Positions 1 to 12,100 of a DNA stretch of 64,000 nt are shown here, in pieces. Both the position numbers and the translations under genes were made by a program. Each line of letters opens with the position of its first letter. The first letter of the stretch is position 1. Source of the DNA: Umbilicaria muhlenbergii (taxonomy: Eukaryota > Ascomycota > Lecanoromycetes > Umbilicariales > Umbilicariaceae); contig KK106981.1 in the NCBI GenBank assembly GCA_000611775.1, positions 9,632,619 to 9,696,618 on the forward strand, written 5' to 3'. The notes under the pieces are model-generated. The model was not told the DNA's origin, did no database searches, and saw only the letters and a program-made list of their open reading frames with translations.

Positions 1-1
1 A

Positions 2-2956
2 GTCCAGATGCAGTTTTCGATAGTGGATCCTTCGAACCCATCGGCGACCCCAAACGATATACTTCAGAGGTTCATGTCACTCGCTGATTCTAGTCCCGGC
101 GAGGATGCCGATGAAGATGACGAACTTGCACGACTTGAAAGCCTTGATATTCGGGAAGATGACGATGATGATGAGAAGGAAGACGAGACATCTGACGAGA
201 CGGACGATCCCAACAAACCAGAGATCGCGGCCAAGCGGAGAAGAATGCTACGACTGAAGAGATTAAGAAGAAAGACAAAGGCACGGGCATATGAGTTCAC
301 TGGCGGAACGGATGTCGTTGGCATAGTGTTCCTGGAAATAGGCAAGATCACGGATCTGCCGCCGGAACGAAACAGTAAGCACGACCTTAGCACCCAGTGC
401 TTGTTAAAGGCTCACCTTGCTGGGTAGTGACTCGGACTTCCTTCGACATGGACCCTTTTATTGTGGTTTCTCTGGGTCGAAAGACTTATCGCACGAGGGT
501 CATCCGTCACAATCTGAACCCGGTTTATGACGAGAAGATGGTATTTCAGGTGATGCGGCATGAGCAGCAGTATTCTCTTAGTTTCTCTGTTGTAGACAGA
601 GACAAGCTATCTGGCAATGACTTCGTCGGCACAGTGACAATCCCTCTAACATCCATCACGTCCATAGCCCCCGAAGCAGATCCGGAAACGGGGCTGTATC
701 GCCTACGTGAGCCACCTGAGCCTACGGCAGTGGCCCCTCACAAGTCGCGGTTCAGGCTACCAATATCTCGTTCCTCGTCGTCTTCCAGCCTCAACAAGCT
801 CTCAAGGCCTCCTCTTGATTCGAAAAACTCGCAAATTTCAGTAACAGGCACCACTCACCTGGATCTCCCTAGTCCTCCAACCAGTACGCCCAATGACCGT
901 CAAAGCCTCGGGCCTGTTCCATCGCTTGCAAGACAGGATTCTGGGGATGAAAACGCCCAGCAGAACTGTCAACATCCATACGATCCGGATCTCAAACCCT
1001 TCGCCTTACCTATCGTCCTCAAAAACAAAGACCGCTGGGAAGACAAACATACACCCCAATTGTTCATCAAGGCCAAGTACCTTCCCTATCCTGCCCTACG
1101 CCAGCAATTCTGGCGGGCTATGCTTAAACAGTACGATGCCGATGACACTGCGCGAGTCAGTAAGGTCGAGTTGACAACGATGCTTGATACTTTGGGTTCG
1201 ACTTTGAAAGAATCGACCATCGATGGCTTCTTCAAGAGGTTCGCACCAGAGAACGAGTCGCAAGATACCGGCACGATGGACTTGACCTTTGACCAGGCAG
1301 TGATCTGCCTGGAAAACCAGCTACAGCAGGGATCTTCGAAAAAGTCGTGGGGTGACACTATGAAAGGCTACATGTCCAATGCGCATTTCTCAATGGTTAG
1401 CAACGGGGAGAAGCCAAGTAATGAAGCCGATGTCCCGGCCATGGAAGGAAATTCGGAGGTAGCGCTAAACAATGAAGGTGATCGGTCTGCAATTCCTTCC
1501 ATATCGCAAGATCAGATTGGTGCTCAAGGCGAAACTGGCGATCTGTTAGACAGGGACGATTTGACGGATGAGAGAGGGGAAGAACACGTGATTGAGATAG
1601 CTGAATGTCCTCTCTGCCATCAACCCCGCCTGAACAAGAGATCCGATGCGGATATCATCACCCACATCGCCACATGCGCCAGTCAAGATTGGCGGCAAAT
1701 CAACAATATTGTGATGGCTGGCTTTGTAACTCCCAGTCAGGCTCAGAGAAAGTGGTACTCGAAGGTTATTACCAAGATCTCATACGGTGGTTACAAGCTT
1801 GGTGCCAATTCGGCCAACATTCTCGTGCAAGACCGCATCACCGGCCAGATCAACGAGGAGAGAATGAGTGTGTACGTGCGGTTGGGCATTCGACTAATGT
1901 ACAAGGGCCTGAAGAGCCGGGAGATGGAGAAGAAACGAAGTACGTCTGGTCCAATATGAGCGATCATACTGTTGCTGACCCAATGCAGTTAAAAAGCTCC
2001 TGAAATCTCTAAGTATCAAGCAAGGCAAAAAATACGATGATCCTGCGTCCGCCCGAGAAATCCCGAGCTTCATCAATTTTCACAAGCTTGATATGTCCGA
2101 AGTGCTTAAACCCGTGCAGGAGTTTAAGAACTTCAACGAGTTCTTCTATCGCGAACTGAAGCCGGACGCGAGGCCATGTTCTGCCCCAGATAACCCGAAG
2201 ATCATTGTCTCGCCCGCGGATTGTCGTTCTGTGGTATTCAACCAGATCGATGAAGCCACAAGGATATGGGTCAAAGGCCGCGAGTTTTCCGTGGAGCGTT
2301 TACTGGGTAAAGCATACCCCGAGGACGCGAAGCGTTACGCAAACGGTGCTATGGGTATCTTCCGCCTTGCGCCACAGGATTACCACCGCTTCCATGTACC
2401 GGTTGACGGGATCATGGACAAGCCAAAGCTGATTGAAGGAGAATACTATACGGTCAACCCAATGGCCATCCGGTCTGCCCTAGACGTTTATGGTGAGAAT
2501 GTTAGGGTCGTGGTCCCTATCGATTCCGTGGTTCATGGGAGGGTGATGGTTATATGTGTCGGGGCAATGATGGTGGGCAGTACGGTCATCACACGAAAAG
2601 CTGGTGATCGGGTTGCTAGAGCAGAGGAGCTCGGTTACTTTAAGTTCGGAGGCAGTACTCTACTGGTGCTTTTCGAACCCGGCAAAATGAAGTTCGATGA
2701 CGATATAGTCGACAACGCAAGCCAGGCAGTGGAGACTTTGGTAAGCCTCCTTGGATCTGGGGGAGATATACAGCTGACACCACGCCAGCTTCGAGTAGGC
2801 ATGTCCGTTGGTCATCATCCGCAGCAGCCGCAGCATACGCCCGACATGCGTAAGAAAGAGGAGAACGTAACGCAGGAGGAGAGGCAGGATGCAAAGCGCA
2901 GGATCGAGGGCAGCCTGGCGCCCCAGATGATCCCTAGCCCTGCTAACATCAAGTGA
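2..2956 (+). CDS. psd2: C2-domain phosphatidylserine decarboxylase, PSD2 type (5' end outside window)
   Basis: Decarboxylates phosphatidylserine to phosphatidylethanolamine; PSD2-class enzymes act on Golgi/endosomal membranes. Exons 2-374, 428-1939 and 1989-2956 close in phase and give about 950 residues; the frame is open to the window edge, so the N-terminus is missing. An acidic Asp/Glu stretch is followed by a C2 domain (PFIVVSLGRKTYRTRVIRHN), an EF-hand-like segment (QYDADDTARVSKVELTTML), a Cys/His cluster (CPLCHQPRL...HIATC), then the catalytic domain with DYHRFHVPVDG and the self-cleavage motif GGST near 2650, where the serine becomes the pyruvoyl group in this family. The two introns (53 and 49 bp) were placed because the C2 and decarboxylase homology only continues across them. 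The tail after GGST is rich in charged residues and shows no domain. Upstream C2 copies may lie outside the window. Confidence 0.93.
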
Positions 2957-3586
2957 GCTTACTGAACATGATAGCCGCTGGCTCGCGACCTAATGAAGAA
3001 ATGTTGCCTCCGCCATATCAACGACCGAGATGAAGAAGCTGTCTATGCTTCATGATGGTTTCGAGCATAGCTAGCGGCCGACGCAGTATCCTATGATTCC
3101 TCTCGTTACTCTCTGCAATGAACGCTTCAATAGCGCTTATTTATGCTCAGATCGTTCTACATGACTTGTAACCCATGTCTGAATGCCCAACCCGTCGTAG
3201 ACTTAATACATATTCAAGTAGTCCGTCGTCGGTCTCGTCTATCAAATTCCAATCGTCTGAGGGAGATAGGGAAGTGATGATGGTTAGCGGCCATGCCACA
3301 ATTTGCCTAGCGTCACTAGCTCCCTGCACGGTCGCGCCGAGACCAAAACAATGCGGACACTCACCTTCTCCTCATCCAAGGCCGACATCCAAGGGTTCCA
3401 TCGCCAGCCTTGGGAATTGCGACACACCAAACCCGCCATCCACAGTCCAGAGCGCCGAAGATCAATTGCACGGTGGCGAAGAGTCCCGCTATCTCGGTAT
3501 CTAGCGTGCGTTGACAACCTCTCCCTAGAGGTGATCCCCGAACGCGCCAACATATCGACAAACTAGTCACCCCATCAAAAGCTTCA
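2957..3586. other. Intergenic spacer between psd2 and mis13
   Basis: About 630 bp holding the psd2 3' region and the mis13 promoter. Short open frames overlap on both strands with no recognisable motif. I see no RNA gene or repeat. Confidence 0.6.
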
Positions 3587-5574
3587 ATGACAACCTACAC
3601 GACGCGCTCTCCCTTGCAGCTCCTTACAAACACTCATGCGATGGTCGAGCCGCGCCGCACCGCACGAAGAACAAGCGCGAGACTGGCTGATAAGGATGAC
3701 ATTCCGGTGACAAATGGAGTCGTGCATGCCACAGAGAAGGGCAAGGCTGGACAGAGCAATGGCACGAGTGTGAAGCACGGGAAAGCCAACGTCGATGGTG
3801 CTGGGACCGGTGGAGCTGGAGGAAGGGGAAAAAGGAAGCACGGTGGGTAGATCCTGAGAACGCGGTGTAATTACGCTATTTCGCGCAGAGGCGGCGCATG
3901 CTCTGCAGTGTGATGCGAGAAATACATCGGAGATGGCAATGCTGATTCTGGCACAGATTCCGACGAAGAAGATGATTGGTTCATGTACACGCGCACACGG
4001 TCGAAGAGGACTAAAGCTGCCCCCGCGGTACAGCAACCGGAGCCAATAAGGGAGGAAGTCGAGGAGGAGGTTCCAAAACCAGCGCCAGCGAAATCGAGAA
4101 GGAAAAAGTCGTTCGGTACGCCCAGTGCTCCTGCGCCAGCGCCAGCGGATAAGGACAAGGATGCAAAAGGCGTGAAGAGGAGGAGAAGCGCGAGGAATAG
4201 TCAGGATGGAACTATTGTGGATCCGCCAGTGCTAGAGGTTAAGAAGAAACGAGGAAAACCCCAAGCTCCTGTTGACGGGAAGGCGCGCAAAGATCAGGAC
4301 GCTTCCAAAGCTTCGCAAACCGAAGGGGAAGGGGAAGAGAGCATCCAGATTGTGGGAGGAACCACTCAGCTTCAACCAGTAGAAATACCTCGAAACGCCA
4401 CCAAGATCGCACTTCCATTCGCGGACACGCCCATCATAAGAAGGAACAAGGAAATGCGGAAAGGAGCGGACACCGGGCACCGGAGGAGTAGTATGAGCAA
4501 CAGAGGACGGAGGGCGAGCTCGTTGATTGACTCTGGGAAATCTAATGGTGAATCTAAACATATGTTGGAGCACGATGACACTTGTACTGATGGACCTGAA
4601 GCTATGCCACATGATGAGGTCGAGAGTTCCGAGTTCTACAAGCATATCGAGAGCGACGGTCTTCCGGAACCGCGGCGGATGAGACAGCTTCTTACTTGGT
4701 GTGGGACTCGGGCTTTGGGCGAGAAGCCGTCGTTTGCGGCGGAGGATAGCCATGCCAGATTGGCGGGTGAGTCTCCAGCGACAACGTCGATATCAAGAAC
4801 ATCAGCTGATGTGCAGTACAGCCCGAGAGATACAGCAGCAGCTACTGAAAGACTTCTCCAGCCGGTCCGAGATGTCAGATTGGTTCAGCAGGGTCTGTCA
4901 CCACGTCCAGCACAGCCTCATACTACTTAACAGCTAACAAGTCATCCCAGCAGGACTCTATCCCGAACCCCCAACCTCCAAAGCCGAACCCCAAGAACAT
5001 CTCCAACCTGGCCAAAATCGAAGAACTCGAGCAACAGATCGCCCGGTAAGCCCTCCCTCCCTCTCTCCCTTCCCTTCCCTCGAACCCCCAAAAAACTAAA
5101 CCCCCCTCTAGCCTCCGCACCGAGCGCCAAACCTGGGAGTCCCTCCTACACCCCCCCTCCCCACCCGCCACCGCACTCCCCCCCCTCGCCTCCACCTCCA
5201 TCCCCTCCCCCTCCTCCATCGACCCCTCCCTCCTCCCCGCCTCCCAAGTTCCACTCCTCGAATCCCTCCAATCCCTCCCCACGCTCTCCGTATCCATCCC
5301 CGCCCGCTTGCGAACTCTTTCCCAAAATCTCGAGTTCTCGGTCGATGTTCTGGCGGATAACGTGCATTGCTTGGGGAATTGGGTGAGGGGGGCGGAGCGG
5401 GTGGCGGATGGGGTGTTGGCGGTCAGTGCGGGGGTTTTGGAGGAGAGGGAGAGGGTGGGGAGGAGGAAGGGGGCAGTGGGTGTGGGTGGAGGGGAGGATG
5501 GAGGGGAAGATGCCGGGAGGGAGGTGGGGGCAAGGGAGGTGCTGAGGGGGTTGAGTCGGGTGATTGATCGCTGA
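3587..5574 (+). CDS. mis13: Kinetochore Mis12-complex subunit Mis13/Dsn1
   Basis: Subunit of the MIND/Mis12 complex that links inner kinetochore to Ndc80. Five exons close in phase: 3587-3842, 3957-4766, 4822-4892, 4951-5045, 5112-5574 (564 residues). The family signature is FYKHIESDGLPEPRRMRQL followed by LTWCGTRALGEKP, then REIQQQLLKDFSSRSEMSDW, then a coiled coil (KIEELEQQIARLRTERQTW). The first half is basic and disordered with many Lys/Arg/Ala runs, normal for Dsn1. The start at 3587 gives MTTYTTRSPLQLL, resembling other fungal Mis13 N-termini; ATG 3641 is an alternative. The junction 3842/3957 is the least certain, because an in-frame stop upstream forces the acceptor to the CAG at 3954-3956. 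Exon 5 is almost pure pyrimidine in its first 170 bases and purine-rich near its end. Confidence 0.9.
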
Positions 5575-7744
5575 GCTGAGCGGGGCGGAGCCGAACTGCT
5601 TCGCTGCTGGAACGATGGACGGAGTCGGATTGGATTGTTGAGAGGAAGGGTGGACACTGGTGGCGAGCTACGCCCGCTGTTTCTTTCGATCCACAAGACT
5701 GGGGATAGCCATCACGAGGGCCGTCGAGTTTGGAGCAAAGCACACTTTCCCGGCATCATTGCTCCCCTTTCGCTCCCCGTCTCCCGTCCAGCTTTCCTGC
5801 CCCGCCGGTCTCGCACCGGGGATTGAATCCTGCAAACCTCCATTTCCCGTCTCACTCCCCCTCTCACCCTTCAGCTCAGTCTCACCCTTCAGCTCCATCG
5901 CCCGATCGCGGCAGTCGGCTGTCATGGCTTCGCGGCTCCTTTGGGTCGAAAGCGTGACGCCTGGCTGCCTGACTGCCGCCGGATGGAGGGCATGGATGCA
6001 TACGCGGTGTGTGGGTGCTAAGGTTCACGACTGCCGGCGGGTGGATGCACCGCCCACAGCAGTGGCAACGACGGGTCCGGCCGTGGGGTGTGACGCGTCG
6101 GTGGCGGCTGGGATGATGGAGCAGGAGCAGAAGCAGAGGGGCAAGGGCACGGAATAGGAAAAGGAAAGGGGAGGGGGTGGTGGTGAAGCGGTTCAGATCC
6201 TTGGCGTTGGGAAAGAGGGATTTTATTTTTTTTTCTTTTTGGGGGGGGGGGTTTGGTCGAGGGAAGGGGGTGGCGATGTGCTTTAGGTTCTGCGCGTTGC
6301 TACTCGTGTCGGTGCTGGTGGAGTCGGTGCTGCTGGTAATGCCTGTGCTGTTGGTGCCTGACCTGCTGTCTGTGGGTTATGTTTCAGGGCAGAGGGGTCC
6401 TGGCGATGTGAGGGATGGTGGAGCTGAGGGGAAGTCGGGCATGGGTTGGGTTTGTGAAAGGCATGAGATACGGGTTCCGGGGTCCGGTTGCTTGATCATG
6501 GTATCTTGGTCACGAAATCGAACCAGCAATTCACACACAGCCCACAGCCCTGTGCTTCCCCTTGCCTTTCCCTTCCTCTCGTCTCTTCTCCCGCCTTGCC
6601 TTGACCCCGTTCCCTCCGTATCCCTCCTCACTCTTCTCACTGACAACCACCGGATACCATCTCTACCATCTCTCCAGCCTCCCATCGCCCTTCCCTCTAA
6701 CCCGTCAAAATTGTATCCGGTAGAGTAGCCATTACCTCCGCCGCCGCCGCCGCAGCCGCTTACCGCCACGACGACAGCTAGCTGGAGCGCCTCTATCTCC
6801 CCGGGTGCCGGCTGCCTAACGTTTGATCCGGGCAGGCACGCACGCACCCACGTAGCGCCGATCCGACTGCCGGCATGAGCGTGGATGCGGGCTGGGCAGG
6901 GCGGGGGGAATGGAGAGAGAGCTAAGAGGGTTTGGAGGGCAGAGGGAGTCGTGGTCGCGTATGTGCGACGATGGGTGTTGTGGACGGGTCAGCTGGGAGA
7001 AGCGGGTATGAAATTGGGGTTCTCGCTCTACATACAGACATCAGCCCGGGGCCAGCACGTCATGTTGAGGAAGGGAGTTGGGGAGAGCGCGGATGTAAAG
7101 TGCCCTTGTCGGGTTCGAGACGACACCACACGAGACGTGGGGAGAGCTCCGCATGAAGAGTGAAGCATGGCGAACAGACACTCGATACTTTTCCTTCGCA
7201 GGTGGAGAGGTCGAGGCAGAGCCAGACAGTCCAGGTGTCAAGTGATCGACCGGCAGTAGACAGTGCAGGGTGCGTTTTCTGAGGTGCGAAAAAATCCGGG
7301 AATGGGGAACGAGTGAGTGTTGGTTGCCCAGGCACTGCCAGGGAATCAGGATGAACGATTGCCGGCAGTAGCAGCGTGGGGTGGGTGTGTCTCCTTTGCG
7401 TTGCGGCTATGGGGGAGAAAAATTCGGCATCGGATTTGTAATGTCGTGAGTTGGCGGCGACTGCGACGGGAGACGCATGAGATGGTCCCGAGATTTCGAA
7501 GGTGCGTTTTTGGTTTTGATGGGCGTGAGGGTACGTGCGGTGCGTGAAGGGGGGGATGGTTCACGCGATGTTGGGGTTACTGGTAGAGTACGGAGGACGG
7601 GCATGGGTGGGGATTGTGTGTTATCTTGGTAAGATTAAGAAATACGGTACGAGAGGGCGCGGTGCGGTGCGAGTGGGTTGCTGTTCTTTTTGCCTGGTTA
7701 TGCAAAGTGGTTGGGGATCAGGGATATAGTGGGATCGTCGGCGC

Positions 7745-7825
7745 AGTTTGCAGTGCAGCAGTTTGCAGATGCAGATGGACGCAGATTGCAGATGCAGTTC
7801 CAGTTGCAGTTGCAGGTGCAGCTGC
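7745..7825. repeat. Imperfect TTGCAG/GATGCAG microsatellite
   Basis: About ten GCAG units spaced 5-8 bases apart form an imperfect hexamer-like repeat. It lies in the gene desert and encodes nothing recognisable. Confidence 0.6.
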
Positions 7826-8874
7826 TTACGCGCGGCGAGGAAGGACGTGATACAAGATCCGCCGCGATGCGCTGCTTGTGCTTGTTGCCTGTAGCTGGTG
7901 CTTTCCTTATCCTTTGGGGGAAGCACTGGTTGCGAACTTGCATGCCTTTTTCTCGAATGCTTGGGCCATCGGGACTGGCTTCCGAATGAGAGAGGCGCGC
8001 AAATCAAAGGGCGATGGCTGAGGTTGGTTTAGAGTGGCCGGCGCGTCCATGCTTGCTTGTGAGCTGTCAAAGGTGCATGAGGTCTGGGACTTACCTTGCA
8101 ACGACTCAGCTGGCGATGTTTCTGGAAGGTTTTGGTGGCACTGTCGTTCTTGTTCAATGTTGCTGCCTTGTGTGTTTCGCTATTGAATGTCGGCGGATAT
8201 GCGACGGAATTTGTGCGACTAGGGTTTGCCCGCTGTTGGCTGTTTGGGCTTGCATGAAACGCGCGGAGGGATACGGGCTCATCTCGATAAAACGGAGGAA
8301 GAAAAGTATGCGTACCGTATTGGTGGTGGATAAGGTAGATGCGGTGCAACTGAGGAGCAGAATTGGCGCCCCGACATGATCCGGATCCTACTCGTATGGC
8401 TCTCCGACTAAAGGGTTTTATCTCTAGGTACCAATGTGATATGGCAACTCCTCCGCGTGGGGGCCAGGTGCCGGGCTTACACGACGCAAGCGGATAGGCA
8501 ACTATATCCATCAAGTAGAACCAGTCGAGGTTGAGGTCGCCTCCCGTGACTCGGTATGTATTCTTAGAGGGGCGCCAATGGCATCATCTCGGGTCGTGTC
8601 AACAGAAGGCTAGGTGCATGTATGGCGGCTGTCAGAGTGCATGATGGGCAAAGCATCGAGGCCCACTGACTTTTAAGGTGCTGATGTCGTCGGAGATGCC
8701 AGCATCGGGAATGGGATTTTATTTTCGGCATGAATCTTGATCTTGATAGCTTGCATGTGCTGTATAACCATTGCTCTGCGCCTTCGCTGGAACGGATAGT
8801 GACTTCGCGGCTAGAGCAGTCTTGATTCGATATACTCGGGGCAAATGCGGCTTTGTGCAGCACTTATGCAGGTC

Positions 8875-8886
8875 TGACAGCTGTCA
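8875..8886. promoter_or_regulatory. TGACAGCTGTCA palindrome, candidate TALE-homeodomain site
   Basis: A perfect 12-bp palindrome made of two inverted TGACA half-sites. It matches the TGACAGSTGTCA consensus known for TALE homeodomain proteins. It sits about 6.4 kb upstream of the nsdD start. Function is inferred from the motif alone. Confidence 0.35.
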
Positions 8887-9181
8887 AAGGCATTAGCTAC
8901 TTAACCGCCATCAGCTCACTCGATAAAGTCACATGTAGGTACAGAGATCTGTTGCGTGGCCTGGATTATTGGCCTATCGTAAGATTCCTTCCTGAATCGT
9001 AAAGAAGGAATGGATTCCTACTTGTGATTATAATGTGTGTTGCCATGCTGTGCGAGGTTACTCTGCTCTAATCACATAACATAGCACCTCAAACGGCCGC
9101 TTCGAATGTTGGAGCACTCAGGTTCTAGGTACTTGAATACGTCATCGTGTAGTCAGCGTTGATATCTGCAGCATGCCGACT

Positions 9182-9193
9182 TGACAGGTGTCA
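9182..9193. promoter_or_regulatory. TGACAGGTGTCA, second candidate TALE-homeodomain site
   Basis: Second full match to TGACAGSTGTCA, 307 bases from the first. With one flanking base each side it reads TTGACAGGTGTCAA. A partial match (TGACAGCTGTGG) follows at 9569-9580, and a half-site sharing AGCTGTCAAAGG with the first copy lies near 8063. Confidence 0.35.
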
Positions 9194-12100
9194 AACTTGC
9201 GTATAAACAGACGACTCCTCGCTGCAGTGACACAAAATGTATCTGCTACGTAGTTGGTACGGCTCTTAATGTGATACAGTGGTGACGGGTACACAGAACT
9301 GCCAGCGGTCGGCTTTGGGAAAGCGTTGAATCTATAAGGTGGAGATACCTGCTTTACTGCCTTTTCTCACATGCTCTGGCTTGTACGATGAGGTCTCGAG
9401 TCGCGAGAATAAGGGTGGCAGGATTGGGCTGTACGAACCCGGGGAGAGCGCAACAACGGCCACCGACAGTGTATCATACATCAAGGGGGATAATCGGTGA
9501 ATAGATACCTGCGTCGACTTCTGTCGATGTCGCGATCCCCTGCAGCAGAATTTGCCTTCAAGTCATTATGACAGCTGTGGCACAACAGCTGCGTAGACTT
9601 CATATACTGGCGCAAACAGCTGGAACTCAGTACGCACCCAATCAGTCGACCATGGCAAAGGCATCCAGGATTTGGTGATGCAGCGTGGAAGCAAGTTCCA
9701 AGATCATGAGTATTACAGTCGTCAAGGGAAGTCGAGGTTTTCGCAGCTGGCTGACGCAGCCTATTTGGTCGGATATGTGGAGAACTTATACTTCATGTCG
9801 ACATCAAGGAACTGGACAAACGGCCCTCTAAAGAAGAGACACACATACGCCATAAACCGGGGCTCACTGGTCGCAGTCCCTGGACGGCCAATTTGGGAGT
9901 TTGAAACGGCGAATCCTGCGAAAGCAATAGATTTGCATAAGGTGGACATGTCTCTTTCCATGTCTCTGAAGCTGGAATGAGTATTTGGAGGTGAAGCCAA
10001 GCATGAGTAGGCGGTCACAAACTTCGTCGATCAGCCAATCTGTCCTCCAAATCCAAAGGTGGAAACTATGCAATGCAGGAGTGATGCATCGGTATTGAAG
10101 CGCTGTATTGAATCGAAAACACTAACGGTTCTTGCGCTTGATAGGTATGTGAAGATAAGCCGATATGCCCAGGGTATGCGCTGGGTTGTGTGCTTGTGAA
10201 GTTCTGAGATTGGCAGATGGCTGCGAATTACCCGATACGAGCATACGGCTGCATCTATCTGATGCACCTCACGATCGTGGCACATGGTCATAACGGCACT
10301 TTATTCTGATCGTCTGCGGCCGGGTAAAGCAGTCCCGTCCATGTAGCACCGACGGCCTGTTATTTTGCGTAATTCAGATAGAGCCCGGATTTTGAGTCTG
10401 GGAAAGATTTGGTCAAGAAAGCGGGGGATAGCGGGGAATATTGGCCTGATGTGAACGCCCTGAGTCTGAGGTCCTGTGCCAAGCCTGTTGAAGCATTGAA
10501 GGCAGCTTGAATAACACCTAGGTCCGGCACCTACAAGCTCGACCGCGGGGATTTCTACCAGAAAACGACATGCAGAACAAAGAAACGCGGACATGATTAT
10601 CGACTGGCCTCGTAAAAAGACCTGCAAAGCAATCTAAAACACAGGATACAACAGTAGAAGCTGGGGATCCTGCGATTCCAGAGCGAATCACATTTTGGTC
10701 ACGCAGAAGAGGTCTGAGCAGGAGCTCGCCAAGAACTAGCCATGGCATGTGCTTATCCACGCAAGCAGCCGCGCAAGGGAGCTGGATTGACAACAGGCCA
10801 GCATCGACTGTGAGCGCGCAGTGATGGCACAACAAGCTCATGCCAGAACAAGTAAGGGGCAAGGGCATGGCCCCTATAGTTTTATCCGCCAGTTTTAGGA
10901 TTCCCAACTTGGGGTAGTTCAGCTCGAAAGCAGTATGGCGAGGAGCTTTGAGGTGCTGTAAACCGTTAGGCTTTACTTCTGGAGCCAAACAGCGAGGCGA
11001 GGTGCGTGGACCCTAGTTTGTAGACAATAACAACCGACGTGGCACGAGCATTCATGGACGGTGCTTGACCGGCGAGGCAAGGACCAGTCATGCAGTCTTA
11101 GAAGACGACTTTTAGTATCACCCAGGCGGTCCAAGCAATCGTCAAATATGCTCTGGAGCGTAGGATACTGCTCTTTCTTTGCTCATTATATCTTAAGGCA
11201 GTGTCTCTGTAATAAAACCAACATAATGCATTTGGCCGGGGATAGCCAGCAGCAAGGTGTGTGCTTGTGAGTAGCGGCAGTGTGCTACCGTTGATGCCGC
11301 TTCGCTGTTACGAGACGAGAGAAAGAAAAAGGGGCCTCGTCAGATCAGAATGATGAAATTCTGGGGGAGCTCGAGAGTCAAATCAGACTAAAAATCAAGC
11401 GCTTCTCCCATGAACTCTCCACGTACAGACGGTAGAGCTCATTGAAGATCCGAAGGCCTGATCCTCTTCGACGTCTCATTGTGCGGTCAACTTCTGAGGT
11501 GCCGAGGACGTCTCCCGAGACAGGGTGCCTAGAACAAGTGCCTGGACCAAGTGCTGAGGAGCCCAGATCTCTTAGCTAGCGCTGAAGCTAAGCCAAATCA
11601 GTGCGAGTCGCACGTGATACAACAAATTAAGGTTTCGGGAGAGATCTCGATCGCCACGATTTCGGAAACGCACAGACACTTTAATTCATCCAATGTTTGC
11701 ACACGTTTCCACCAATTGCTGAGCAAAGAATCCTCACAGGTGCTGACCTCATAGGGTCATCGTGTCTGCCGCATTTGGGGGTGAGTACCTGCGTTCAGAA
11801 CGTACCAGGATCGAATCCCTTCACCAACAAAGAGTCGTCGCAATCGCAAAAGTCAAATGCGAGCATGCCACATGCCATCGTTCCATTCCCTTTTCTATCC
11901 GTATCTATAACGCGGCACTCAGGTAAGATTTATGCGATGGCTCGCTTCCAAGACCTGCTCTGAGAACTCTGCAGCGATCGTCAGCGTCTTTCGGGCTGGT
12001 CGCCCGGGCCAATGCGTGTGACTGGGTCGAGGGTTCGGGAGTAGAGCGATAGTGTCCGCCAGGCTTGGCCCAAAGCCCTCCGGGTATAAACCCCTAGGTG

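Noticed and set aside
5660-6728. Frames of 165 and 183 residues after mis13
   Set aside because: Low-complexity Pro/Ser and Val/Leu runs from biased DNA, with no splice or domain support.
11760-11830. Possible tRNA (GGATCGAATCCC T-arm-like stretch)
   Set aside because: No matching acceptor, D or anticodon stems could be formed.
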